Assembly: GCF_024159265.1 (NCBI RefSeq)
Contig: NZ_JAMYWY010000001.1
Coordinates: 1,364,001-1,428,000, forward strand
Direction of reading: 5' to 3'
DNA from: Paenibacillus sp. 1781tsa1
Lineage (GTDB): Bacteria; Bacillota; Bacilli; Paenibacillales; Paenibacillaceae
DNA length: 64,000 nt
Positions within the stretch are counted from its first letter, which is position 1. Every line of letters begins with the position of its first letter. Positions 1 through 8,747 of the stretch are shown one piece after another. A model generated the notes under the pieces. That model had not been told where the DNA came from. It saw nothing but the letters and a program-made list of their open reading frames with translations, and did not search any database. A program made the translations under genes and the position numbers.

Positions 1-2
1 TT

Positions 3-482
<480 letters not shown>

Positions 483-570
483 GAGATTAGGAAAAAGGAG
501 AGGCATGGGAACCTCATTGCAGGCTGGACGTCCGAGAGGGATGCCTGCGGGTTAGCTTGCTTCATGTATC

Positions 571-610
571 AAAAAAGCTGGGTGCGAATTCATCGCATCC
601 AGCTTTTTCG
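571..610 (+). terminator. Rho-independent terminator after GH51 gene
   Basis: AAAAAGCTGGGTGCGA and TCGCATCCAGCTTTTT are perfect complements around a five-base loop, followed by a T-rich tail. It lies ~90 bp after the GH51 stop codon. Confidence 0.85.
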
Positions 611-742
611 TTGTATTTTATAGGGAAACGAAAGGCATGGCGACACAATCAATAATGTGGCAGACAACGTAGCAAGCAAGGTATCGATGTAACGCGTGTG
701 TTGAGCATGTAATACACAGTACGGAGTAAATAGTAAATAGTA

Positions 743-815
743 CAGACTACTCACTACACACTACATACTACGCACTACGCAGTTACACACTGCATAGTAC
801 ACAGTCATCTGCGTA
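743..815. repeat. Low-complexity ACTAC/CACTAC-type degenerate repeat
   Basis: A ~70-bp stretch is built from degenerate CACTAC, ACTACGC and CACTACA words, right after two AAATAGTA words. It carries no coding frame and sits just before the 193-bp palindromic element. It may be a slippage-prone microsatellite; no function can be assigned. Confidence 0.6.
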
Positions 816-820
816 CGCGG

Positions 821-1013
821 TAACGAACCTGAAACACCTTATTGTGCCGATTATCGCGATATTAGAAATTTAACGAATCTGAGACACGTTATCATAGCAA
901 AATGACGGGCAAATCTAGGGAAAAGCACATCCAGAGAGCGAATAACGTGTATAGGATTCGTTAGAATATTAGAGCAGCTGAAAACAGACGAATAGCCTGT
1001 GCTGAGTTCGTTA
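821..1013. repeat. 193-bp four-box palindromic intergenic element, copy A
   Basis: Two direct boxes begin at 821 (TAACGAACCTGAAACACCTT, then ATT) and 871 (TAACGAATCTGAGACACGTT, then ATC). Two inverted boxes lie at 941-963 and 991-1013 (ending GGATTCGTTA and GAGTTCGTTA). Box starts are at offsets 0, 50, 120 and 170, and the whole is symmetric about position 917. A second copy with identical offsets and length lies at 37506-37698. The spacers between boxes are not conserved. The gap from 483 to 1076 otherwise holds only the terminator and the low-complexity stretch. Confidence 0.85.
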
Positions 1014-1076
1014 CAATCACCCGCCCGTTTGAAAGGTAATTTCTCTTCAGCGTAGCTTTCACTTCAACCTGAAAAC

Positions 1077-1829
1077 TTAAAACTCAAAACTTTCGCCATC
1101 ACGCGGGATGAGCACCTGACCATTCAACTGCTCGGATGCCAGATAAGTGGCAAGATCCGTGCGAGACATCATACAATGGTTAATCGCATCCATGTGCACA
1201 GCGATGACATGAGCAGACGGCGCATGGCGCTTCACGGCTACAACATCAGGCCCGTCCATTGTAATGGGATCACCCTCCACGAATCGTGCACCTCCGGCAT
1301 TCACGACAATCACTTCAGGGGCATATTGACGAATGGCCTCAGCAGGTTCTTCACACCAGATCGTATCCCCGGCGATATAGGTGACGGGTTCGCCATCTGC
1401 TTCAAGTACGAAACCGGACACGTTGCCCATACGTTCTCCGATTTCACCTGTGCCATGATGCCCAGATGTACGGGCGAATCGGACAGAGTGATGCTCATGT
1501 TTTTCATCCACAGCTGTTACATTGGTGAATCCGGCACCCAAAAATACATCCTCATCTCCGGGCTGGCAGAACAGAGGAATGTCTTTGCCAAGTTGTTTCG
1601 CCGCTGCTTCATCCCAGTGATCGGGATGGGTATGTGTCACAATCAACAGATCTGGATTCAGATAATCCGTTTCGGTTTCAGGCAGAGCTACTCTTGGATT
1701 ACGTAACTCATTGGGGGTATTGGGGAATGCAGGCATGACTTCGGCGTCCATCAGCATCGGATCAACGAGAATGCTCAGCCCTCCGTATTCCAGCCACAGT
1801 GTTGCATTGCGAATCAATTGAATTTTCAT
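1077..1829 (-). CDS. MBL-fold metallo-hydrolase
   Basis: A 250-residue beta-lactamase-fold hydrolase. The zinc motif HTHPDH is at residues 66-71, with a further Asp in AGDTIW and His in AVHMD/NH, as expected for a two-metal centre. It has no signal peptide, so it is cytoplasmic; the substrate cannot be told, since this superfamily includes lactonases, UlaG-like enzymes and phosphodiesterases. The ATG start has a good GAAGGAGTG ribosome site 8 bases upstream. It is divergent from an Lrp/AsnC-type regulator across a 131-bp gap containing an inverted repeat, which suggests the regulator controls it. Confidence 0.85.
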   Translation of the reverse strand: MKIQLIRNATLWLEYGGLSILVDPMLMDAEVMPAFPNTPNELRNPRVALPETETDYLNPDLLIVTHTHPDHWDEAAAKQLGKDIPLFCQPGDEDVFLGAGFTNVTAVDEKHEHHSVRFARTSGHHGTGEIGERMGNVSGFVLEADGEPVTYIAGDTIWCEEPAEAIRQYAPEVIVVNAGGARFVEGDPITMDGPDVVAVKRHAPSAHVIAVHMDAINHCMMSRTDLATYLASEQLNGQVLIPRDGESFEF

Positions 1830-1846
1830 TATATTTGCACTCCTTC

Positions 1847-1885
1847 GGGTTGTTGAATAGTATTACCCTATATGGTATACAACCC
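1847..1885. promoter_or_regulatory. Inverted repeat, candidate operator between MBL hydrolase and Lrp-type regulator
   Basis: GGGTTGT (1847-1853) and ACAACCC (1879-1885) are perfect inverted arms, enclosing a second near-palindrome GTATTACC...GGTATAC. It lies in the divergent intergenic region, where autoregulated Lrp/AsnC proteins usually bind. Binding is inferred. Confidence 0.45.
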
Positions 1886-1960
1886 GTTTAACGGCGTACA
1901 TAACATGATGAATGGAATTAGGCTACGCTAATTTCACCGTGAAAGGATTGCTGAAGCAAG

Positions 1961-2392
1961 ATGAATGAAACGATAGATAACACGGATATCCGTATTTTAC
2001 AGATCCTGATTCAGGATGCCAAACGTTCTCACAAAGAGATCGGTGAAGAGGTTCATCTCACGGGACAGGCCGTTGGTGCAAGAGTGCGCAAGCTGCAAGA
2101 CCTGGGTGTAATCGAAGGGTACACGGTAAAATGGAACCCGGAACGCCTTGGCCTCGGCCTACAGGCCTTTGTCACGGTTTTCTTGAACTCCGGTGACAGA
2201 CATGCTGCCTTTCGTACATTCATTGCTGATCGTAAAGACATCGTTGAAGTCCATCGCGTCAGCGGAGAAGGCTGTTATCTGATGCGGGTACAGACCAGCA
2301 CCACAGATCAACTTGGACAACTGTTGGAAGCATTGCTGCCTTACGGCAATTACAGAGTCAGCCTGTCCATAGGTGTGGAGAAATCACAGTGA
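1961..2392 (+). CDS. Lrp/AsnC-family transcriptional regulator
   Basis: A 143-residue protein of normal Lrp/AsnC size. Residues ~5-55 form the winged HTH (DNTDIRILQIL...SHKEIGEEVHLTGQAVGARVRKLQDLGVIEGYT) and residues ~65-140 the RAM ligand-binding/oligomerisation domain. Lrp-type proteins bind small ligands, often amino acids, as dimers or octamers. The start codon has only a weak ribosome site (AAAGGA 13 bases upstream). It is divergent from the MBL hydrolase and probably regulates it; the ligand is unknown. Confidence 0.9.
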   Translation: MNETIDNTDIRILQILIQDAKRSHKEIGEEVHLTGQAVGARVRKLQDLGVIEGYTVKWNPERLGLGLQAFVTVFLNSGDRHAAFRTFIADRKDIVEVHRVSGEGCYLMRVQTSTTDQLGQLLEALLPYGNYRVSLSIGVEKSQ

Positions 2393-2426
2393 TGTGGGGG
2401 AAACATGTCCTCATCCATCCCGATAC

Positions 2427-2927
2427 TCAACCATTTTGCTGCTGTTCCTGCAAAGTCTTCTGAAGCAAAGCCACGGCCTGATTCAGTTCTTTTTTGCTAA
2501 GTAGATGATCGGTCTGAATATGAGACCGGGTGCCGTCCTTCAGGAATAGAACGATCATGGGAGAAGCGGACAGGAGCCACTTGCTGCGGGCAGGTGAGGC
2601 TAGTTCGATCTTGCGAATCCGGCTCCATGGAATCTTCCGCTTGCCCGTGTTCAACGCGTCATCATCCCAGGATAACAACACGGCAGGCGTTCTGGTTAGT
2701 CGTGACACAAACATGAAGAATAGGGGGCCGATCAACCACATACCCAGCACGGCAGCGATGGAATAGTATATCGTCTCCAGTCTTTCGGCTTGTCCGTCCA
2801 CGATGATCCATAATAGGCTCACGCACAAGAGGAGGAAAAGGAAGCATAGACTTCCTTTCCACAGAGCTGTGCTGCGTCGGTAATGAATCTGCTGATGGTC
2901 ATGCTTGGGTGTTTCGGGTTGCTGCAT
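2427..2927 (-). CDS. Two-TM protein with PH-like domain (STM3941-like)
   Basis: About 166 residues from the ATG at 2927, which is preceded by AGGAGG 6 bases upstream; a longer frame to 3002 exists but lacks a ribosome site. Two membrane segments (KGSLCFLFLLLCVSLLWIIV and YYSIAAVLGMWLIGPLFFMFV) are followed by a ~90-residue soluble part with strand-rich PH-like character (VLLSWDDDALNTGKRKIPWSRIRKIEL...PMIVLFLKDGT). This layout matches the small STM3941-type membrane proteins of unknown role. Function is not known and no partner is evident; the exporter operon starts downstream in the same orientation. Confidence 0.7.
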   Translation of the reverse strand: MQQPETPKHDHQQIHYRRSTALWKGSLCFLFLLLCVSLLWIIVDGQAERLETIYYSIAAVLGMWLIGPLFFMFVSRLTRTPAVLLSWDDDALNTGKRKIPWSRIRKIELASPARSKWLLSASPMIVLFLKDGTRSHIQTDHLLSKKELNQAVALLQKTLQEQQQNG

Positions 2928-3086
2928 GGATGTACCTCCTAATGAACAATGCTGATCGATATGCCAAACGTGCCGCCTGCATGAGCAGAGCGGCATGTTC
3001 AACGTTATTGGCTATAACACAGATGACAGACTCAGATGAATTCATTAGCCCGATCTATAGTCTAACACGAACTTAATTCAGGTCCA

Positions 3087-4904
3087 TTACCCTGATATAG
3101 CTGAATTTTTACCTGCATCACGCGCATGCGTGTACAGATCGGCATATACGCCTTGAGCTTCAATCAGCTCCTGATGCGAGCCTTCCTCCACAATCTCGCC
3201 ATTCTCCATCACCAGAATTCGATCCGCATGCATCACTGTGGACAGACGATGGGCAATGACAATGGTGGTGCGTCCCTGGGATACCGATTCCAGAGCCTGC
3301 TGCACGAGCTGTTCCGTGTGTGAGTCCAGATTGGCGGTTGCCTCATCCAGGATGAGCACTCGGGGCTGGAACACAACGATCCGGGCAAAGGAGATCAACT
3401 GCCGCTCCCCGGCGGACAACCCGCTTCCGCGTTCGGACAGATGTGTATCATATCCTTGTGACAAACGCGAAATCATGGCATGTGCTCCGACAAACCGGCA
3501 GGCCTCAATCGCCTGCTCTCGGCTAATATCCTCACGAAACATTCTCACATTATCAATGATGGAACCGGAGAACAGGAATGGTTCCTGTTGAATTAGCCCC
3601 ACAATCCGATGAAGTTTGGCCTGCGGCAGATGTCGAATATCGGTACCGTCAATCTCGATACTGCCCGTGTCTACATCATAGAAGCGATTAAGCAGGGAGA
3701 TCAGGGTGCTTTTGCCAGCGCCTGTTGTGCCCACGATACCTACCATTTCACCCGGATAGAGGTGCAGGTTCATATGCTGGATCAGGGGCCGATCTGCCCG
3801 ATAACCAAACGACACATCATTAAAATCAATCTGGCCCATCACGTTCCGAGGTTCCAACGAAGAGGCCTGCCTAGGTTCAGGATCGGCAACTTCAGGCCGC
3901 GTGTTCAGAATGTTCCAGATGCGATCCATCGATACGGTCGTGGACTGGAAAGTATTCCATTGCATCGTAATCTGGTTAATCGGCTGAAAGAACTGACGAA
4001 TATAGCTGATAAATGCATACAATACCCCAACTTGCAGGGACTCGCCAAGAACGGCACGACCTCCAAGCCAGACCATCATGACCAGTGCCGCATTTCCAAG
4101 GATATCAAACGTTCGGTTGAATATGACATTGGAGCGGGCTTGAGCAATGTTGGCTTTCAGATGGAGCGCATTTTGTTCCGAGAAACGTTTCTTCTGTTCT
4201 TCTTCCTGGTGAAAGGCCTGAATCAGGAACATGCCGGACAGGTTTTCCGCCGTAAATGCGATCAAACGGGAAAGACGGGTACGGGCATTCTGATAAGCTT
4301 TCCGCAGTCGACTACGGAATAATACCGCAACCACTGCAATGACGGGCAGGACGATCAGGGAGTAACTCGCCAGCACAGGATCAAGTTGGAACATAAAGAC
4401 GATAATGAGCACCAGCATCATACCATCTCGAATCAGACTGAGCAGTACTTGGGTGAAAAAGCTGCTGATGGTCTCCGTATCACTGGATACGTTCGTAACC
4501 AGACTCCCAATATGGAAACGGTCAAAGAAGGACATGGACATCTTGGAGATATGTTTGAACAGGTCCTTTCGGATCCGGGATACAATGTTCTGTCCCACAT
4601 GCTGCAACAGATTATTCTGGACATAGGTAAAAATAAAACTGATGACAGCCAGCCCGAGGAAGATGGCTGCAAGCTGAACGAGAAAGCCCACACTGGTCTG
4701 GCCGATGGCCAGATGATCATCGATGGCGATCTTCACCAGATAGGGTTGCAGCAGATCTGCCGATATGCCAAGCAGTGAGCAGAGGAAGATACCGGCGAAG
4801 GCCCATTTATGCGGTTTGGCGTATGCCATCATCGCTTTGAACGAAGTTCGTTTACTCTGATCTTCTTCTGCATCTGGTCGAAGTTCAGCGTTAGCGTCAG
4901 ACAT
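3087..4904 (-). CDS. ABC exporter subunit with canonical ATPase site (TMD-NBD half-transporter 2)
   Basis: 605 residues from the ATG at 4904, chosen because AGGAGGAGGG lies 9 bases upstream (the longer frame to 4943 has none). An N-terminal six-TM exporter domain (~30-320) is followed by an ATPase domain with Walker A GTTGAGKST, a degenerate signature LSAGERQ and Walker B LILDEA with the catalytic Glu. Its start overlaps the stop of the upstream half-transporter by 8 bp, so the two are co-translated and should form a heterodimer like B. subtilis BmrCD or YfiBC. Such pumps export drugs, lipids or peptides; the substrate here is unknown. Confidence 0.92.
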   Translation of the reverse strand: MSDANAELRPDAEEDQSKRTSFKAMMAYAKPHKWAFAGIFLCSLLGISADLLQPYLVKIAIDDHLAIGQTSVGFLVQLAAIFLGLAVISFIFTYVQNNLLQHVGQNIVSRIRKDLFKHISKMSMSFFDRFHIGSLVTNVSSDTETISSFFTQVLLSLIRDGMMLVLIIVFMFQLDPVLASYSLIVLPVIAVVAVLFRSRLRKAYQNARTRLSRLIAFTAENLSGMFLIQAFHQEEEQKKRFSEQNALHLKANIAQARSNVIFNRTFDILGNAALVMMVWLGGRAVLGESLQVGVLYAFISYIRQFFQPINQITMQWNTFQSTTVSMDRIWNILNTRPEVADPEPRQASSLEPRNVMGQIDFNDVSFGYRADRPLIQHMNLHLYPGEMVGIVGTTGAGKSTLISLLNRFYDVDTGSIEIDGTDIRHLPQAKLHRIVGLIQQEPFLFSGSIIDNVRMFREDISREQAIEACRFVGAHAMISRLSQGYDTHLSERGSGLSAGERQLISFARIVVFQPRVLILDEATANLDSHTEQLVQQALESVSQGRTTIVIAHRLSTVMHADRILVMENGEIVEEGSHQELIEAQGVYADLYTHARDAGKNSAISG

Positions 4905-6645
4905 GATGTAATCCCTCCTCCTGCAAACGGTAGGTGGCCGCATATAACCCCTTGGCAGCCATCAACTGAGCATGTGTTCCCTGCTCGGCGACTCGCCCTT
5001 CATCCAGAACGATTATATCGTCCGCATGCCGGACTGCGCTGATGCGATGAGAGATGATCAATGTGGTCTTGCCCTTGCCGATTTCGCGCAAACTGCGCAG
5101 AATACCACTCTCTGTCACTGCATCAACCGCGCTCATGCTGTCATCCAGAATTAGTAACTGTGCTTGCTTGATCAGTCCTCTTGCAAGGCTGGTTCGCTGA
5201 CGTTGTCCACCAGACAGGGTGAGTCCACGTTCACCAAGACGTGTATCGAAGCGATCGGGAAAACGGACAATATTGTCATAGATCATGGCTTGCCGTGCAC
5301 TATGTTCCACGGTATCCAGTGATACTTCCCGGTCGCTGAATGCGATGTTATCCCGGATGGTGGTACTAAACAGGAATCCATCCTGAGGGACATAGGCGAT
5401 GCGTGATCTCAGACTTTCCAGCGACAGCTGCCGAATATCGGTACCATTGATGCGAATCGTTCCTTCAGGTGGTTCATATGTACGCAGCAATAGCTTAACG
5501 AGGGTACTTTTACCTGAGCCGGTCTTGCCTACAATACCTACCGTTCGCCCGGCACGAATATGGAGTTGAATGTTTTTGAGAGCAGGAGATGAACTGCCAG
5601 GATAGGAGAAGGTTAGATTCTCCATGGTGATATCTTGTACGGTATGGAGCGCTGTGGCTTCGGGAAGTTCACGCACATCCGCTACTTCGCTGAGCAGGTC
5701 ATTCACCCGCTCCAGGGATGCGCCTGAGCGCTGAACGGTATTGATGACATTGCCGATCTGTTGAAGTGGCCCCATGATAATGCGCAGATATAAGGTTAAG
5801 GCGACAAAACTCCCGAGTGTAATAGAATTCTGCATGGTCATCATACCACCTACAAGCAGAGAAACAACCAATGAGATGGCTCCCAGCAGTGGTAGCAAAG
5901 CCTGAAACAACGAAGACAGACGAACCAGTCGAAGCTGTTTGCTCTTGATTGCATCGACGGTAGTTCCAAAACGTGCACGAGCACTGTCTTCGATGGCAAA
6001 CGTCTTGGTTACGCGAATGCCACCCAGCTGCTCTTCTGCGGATTCCGTCATGGTTGCAAGGGCTTCCTGTACGTCACGAGAGCGCTTGCGAATCCGCGGA
6101 CCGAAAAATACGACCAAAAATGGAATCGCCAGCAAAGGTACAACGCTGATTAGAATGAGTGTCAACGGAATCCCGCTAAGCAGCATCATGACAATGCAGG
6201 ACAATAGCAGGAAGGTGGCATTGGTCATGAGCGTCACGCCATTGGATATTGCTTCACGTACGGAAGTAACATCGTTCATGACATAACTGAGCAATTTCCC
6301 GTTTCCTTGTTTGGAGAAATAATGTTCGCTAAGTTCGGAAAACTTACTGAATATACGCTCACGCGTCATGAATTCGAAGCGTCGACCGAGCTTCATAATC
6401 ATGAACTGCCCGGTACCGAACAGCACATTGTACCCGATAGCAATAGCCAAAAGAGACAGGCTGTACCTTACGATTGTCTGCATGTGAAGCGTGTTCTGCA
6501 TCAATTGATCCGTGAAACTGCCGAGTATGCGGGGCAGGGATGCTTGCCCGACATTGGAGGCAATAATCAGAAGAACAGCAACCAGATAGACAGGCCAGTT
6601 CGATACAACATAACCGCGAAGTAATCCTTTCTTGGACATAAGCAT
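4897..6645 (-). CDS. ABC exporter subunit with degenerate ATPase site (TMD-NBD half-transporter 1)
   Basis: 582 residues: an exporter-type six-TM domain (~15-310) then an ATPase domain with Walker A GKTGSGKST, canonical signature LSGGQRQR, but Walker B LILDDSMSAVDA, where the catalytic Glu is replaced by Asp. Paired with the other subunit (catalytic Glu but LSAGE signature) this gives one consensus and one degenerate nucleotide site, the hallmark of heterodimeric type-IV exporters. The start has AAAGGAGAA 5 bases upstream. It is the first gene of a two-gene operon. Confidence 0.92.
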   Translation of the reverse strand: MLMSKKGLLRGYVVSNWPVYLVAVLLIIASNVGQASLPRILGSFTDQLMQNTLHMQTIVRYSLSLLAIAIGYNVLFGTGQFMIMKLGRRFEFMTRERIFSKFSELSEHYFSKQGNGKLLSYVMNDVTSVREAISNGVTLMTNATFLLLSCIVMMLLSGIPLTLILISVVPLLAIPFLVVFFGPRIRKRSRDVQEALATMTESAEEQLGGIRVTKTFAIEDSARARFGTTVDAIKSKQLRLVRLSSLFQALLPLLGAISLVVSLLVGGMMTMQNSITLGSFVALTLYLRIIMGPLQQIGNVINTVQRSGASLERVNDLLSEVADVRELPEATALHTVQDITMENLTFSYPGSSSPALKNIQLHIRAGRTVGIVGKTGSGKSTLVKLLLRTYEPPEGTIRINGTDIRQLSLESLRSRIAYVPQDGFLFSTTIRDNIAFSDREVSLDTVEHSARQAMIYDNIVRFPDRFDTRLGERGLTLSGGQRQRTSLARGLIKQAQLLILDDSMSAVDAVTESGILRSLREIGKGKTTLIISHRISAVRHADDIIVLDEGRVAEQGTHAQLMAAKGLYAATYRLQEEGLHHV

Positions 6646-6999
6646 TGTTCTCCTTTTGTTATAGGTGAAGTCAGTTCAGCGGGTGGAGTCAAGAAAAGGG
6701 CCGACACCTATTATTAGCGCGTCGTGCCCTCTTACTGTATGCGATCCGGTTCGCTGTTTATCCGTCATCCGATGGATTTCTCTATTCTTATTTTTGCGCT
6801 AATCCGATGGGATGTCAACGAAGCCAGTTAGCAAAAAGCAGGTAATCGGATTATCGGCGTCAGAGAAGAGTTCTATGCAGTGTTCCCGTGTTGTATTCAC
6901 CAGATGTCGAAATTACTGAAACATTTTCTAGGGGTACCCCGTCTGTAGGAATGAAGAGGTAAAAAATAGGCTTTACTAATCATATGGAGGTGCCAAGAA
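6646..6999. other. Divergent intergenic region with an inverted repeat
   Basis: This 354-bp gap separates the exporter operon from the SLH gene. It contains the perfect 9-bp inverted pair TAATCCGAT (6800-6808) and ATCGGATTA (6845-6853), a candidate regulator site or cruciform. No small gene was found. Confidence 0.5.
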
Positions 7000-7923
7000 A
7001 TGAAACATAAAAAAGGATTGGCTGCAACGCTTGCACTCTGCGTTTCTTTGACAGCAGGAGGTGCATCGGTATTCGCTTTCTCAGATGTGAAGGATGAAGG
7101 GCAGAAGTCGATTGTGGATTCATTGAAATCAAAAGGTATTGTTAACGGAGTAACAGCGGATCTGTTCCGTCCAGATCTCGCATTGTCCGAGCCACAGGGT
7201 GTTCAACTGATTGTGAATGCATTTGGTCTGAAAAATGCATACGCTACGTCTTCCGCACAAGATAAAATTAGTCCGGACACATGGTATGCTGATGCTGTAC
7301 AGGCCGCTACCCAAAATGGATTGTCTATTCCAGTAGAAGTGAATCCGCAAGGCAAGATGACACGTGAGCTATTTGTTACTTTGCTTCTTGAAGGAATTAA
7401 CACAACCGGCAATTATCCGGTCATCATGAAGTATAATGATATCAAGGACGAAAATAAAATCGGTAAGGACGCCAAATCTGCGGTCCAGAACTTGCTGAAC
7501 ATGAACATCATTGAACTGGATAAGGACGGTAACTTCCGTCCAGATCAGTCGCTTACCCGTATGGAGGCTGCAAGCATGATCTTCAATGCACTCGAATTTG
7601 TGGATAAACACGGCAATGGCGGCTCAACAGAGCCAGCTCCAACCAATCCAGGTGAAGGCCAACAAGCGATCGTACCTGAAGTGACAACAACGAAGGTTGA
7701 TGACAAAACAAACAAAGTTAAACTCAGTGCTGAAATGCCACACCCTGGTTATGGATTGAAGATTGATGATGTGAAATTGGAGAAGGATGGACGCGCGATC
7801 GTGCTCTATTCCATTATTCAACCTGACCCGGATATGATGTATCCGATGGTTATCACGAATGTGACTGCAGAAACGGATATCCCAACAGGGTATACGGCAG
7901 AAGCTCAACCTTCTGGCAAGTAA
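7000..7923 (+). CDS. Secreted SLH-domain protein
   Basis: 307 residues with a signal peptide (MKHKKGLAATLALCVSLTAGGASVFA). Three SLH-type repeats follow: FSDVKDEGQKSIVDSLKSKG...; a weaker one around WYADAVQAA; and YNDIKDENKIGKDAKSAV...NFRPDQSLTRMEAA. SLH domains bind pyruvylated cell-wall polymers and hold proteins at the surface. The last ~90 residues (from EVTTTKVDD, with HPGYGLKIDDVKLEKDGRAI) recall the C-terminal domain of PrcB-type proteins; this is a resemblance only. The ATG has GGAGG 9 bases upstream. It appears monocistronic, with its own terminator. Confidence 0.88.
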   Translation: MKHKKGLAATLALCVSLTAGGASVFAFSDVKDEGQKSIVDSLKSKGIVNGVTADLFRPDLALSEPQGVQLIVNAFGLKNAYATSSAQDKISPDTWYADAVQAATQNGLSIPVEVNPQGKMTRELFVTLLLEGINTTGNYPVIMKYNDIKDENKIGKDAKSAVQNLLNMNIIELDKDGNFRPDQSLTRMEAASMIFNALEFVDKHGNGGSTEPAPTNPGEGQQAIVPEVTTTKVDDKTNKVKLSAEMPHPGYGLKIDDVKLEKDGRAIVLYSIIQPDPDMMYPMVITNVTAETDIPTGYTAEAQPSGK

Positions 7924-7975
7924 ATTCACTGCAAACCCTATAAACGAATCATGGGTAAAACGAATGTGTATTCAC

Positions 7976-8014
7976 AAAACCACTCTCCATACATATATGG
8001 AGAGTGGTTTTTTA
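7976..8014 (+). terminator. Terminator after SLH gene
   Basis: AAAACCACTCTCCA and TGGAGAGTGGTTTT form a 14-bp stem with an eight-base loop, followed by a T-run. Confidence 0.9.
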
Positions 8015-8632
8015 TTTGAGTTAAAAATGTACATAGGCTTTTATATGGTCATTTATATTACATTTATTGATATTTATAGTGACACATAAAGCGAATAAAT
8101 GAACATCTGCTTAGGCTCTAAAGCCAATTCGTGTTACTGGATCGGCTTTTTTTAATGGTCTTTTCCCAAATATCTATGGGTATCAGATTCCACACCTTGT
8201 GCAAAATCTACACATATGGCTCCATAATCCCAATGTTTAAAAGCGTTTTTGTATCCTGCAGGCAAAGATAAAAACAACATATATACGAAAGAGACAGGAG
8301 AAATATAGAATAAAGGCAAGCAATTACAGGCTTATAATGTGCGATAGATGTATGATAGATAATATTACATTACATTACATTGGTTCGCATTGGTGCAATC
8401 TGTAACCCTTAGAATTTAGCATAATGCTTTTAGACATGAACACGATGTCTGATCGTATATGTAGGTTTTGATTTTAAGGTCTGTTTTCTATCCTCCATTT
8501 AGATCTGACATCTTTCCAGGTTCATGTGATGAAACCCTAAATGACAACTTAAGGAGGGAAACGGTCAAATTCTACATGTTTTACTTCCCCAAAATGACAA
8601 TGACAAGCTGGCAACAAAAGTGTAAACCCCCG
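8014..8632. other. Long upstream region of the GH29/GH18 locus
   Basis: About 620 bp without a credible gene. It holds a weak second hairpin with a T7 tail (8119-8152, AAAGCC...GGCTTTTTTT) and AT-rich sequence with an ATTACATTACATTACATT stutter near 8366-8383. Nothing else was recognised. Confidence 0.5.
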
Positions 8633-8661
8633 TTGTAACAGTATTTTCGGTGATTTTAGAT
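8633..8661 (+). promoter_or_regulatory. Candidate sigma-A promoter of the fucosidase/GH18 locus
   Basis: TTGTAA (8633-8638), 17-bp spacer, TTAGAT (8656-8661). Direct ACAAtGACAAgc/GGCAACAA words just upstream could be half-sites for the AraC-type sensor encoded at the end of the locus. The call is from consensus only. Confidence 0.5.
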
Positions 8662-8715
8662 GGAAAGGTTGAAATGGCATATTTACGGATGGGGAAATGA
8701 ACCATAAACTCGGTA

Positions 8716-8729
8716 TGTAAGCGTTACCA
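8716..8729 (+). promoter_or_regulatory. Catabolite-responsive element (cre) candidate
   Basis: TGTAAGCGTTACCA matches the CcpA cre consensus TGWNANCGNTNWCA at 13 of 14 positions. It lies between the candidate promoter and the first ribosome site, where CcpA would act as a roadblock, so glucose repression of the locus is expected. Confidence 0.6.
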
Positions 8730-8747
8730 AAAAGGAGGAAACAACTG

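Noticed and set aside
821..1013. CRISPR array
   Set aside because: Only two repeats per orientation, the second pair inverted, spacers of 27 and 47 bp, and no cas genes in the window.
1176..1706. Long plus-strand frame opposite the MBL hydrolase gene
   Set aside because: It is antisense to a gene with clear catalytic motifs and has no family resemblance or ribosome site.
3609..4322. 237-codon plus-strand frame opposite the ABC exporter gene
   Set aside because: Antisense shadow of a clearly conserved ABC exporter; no independent signals.
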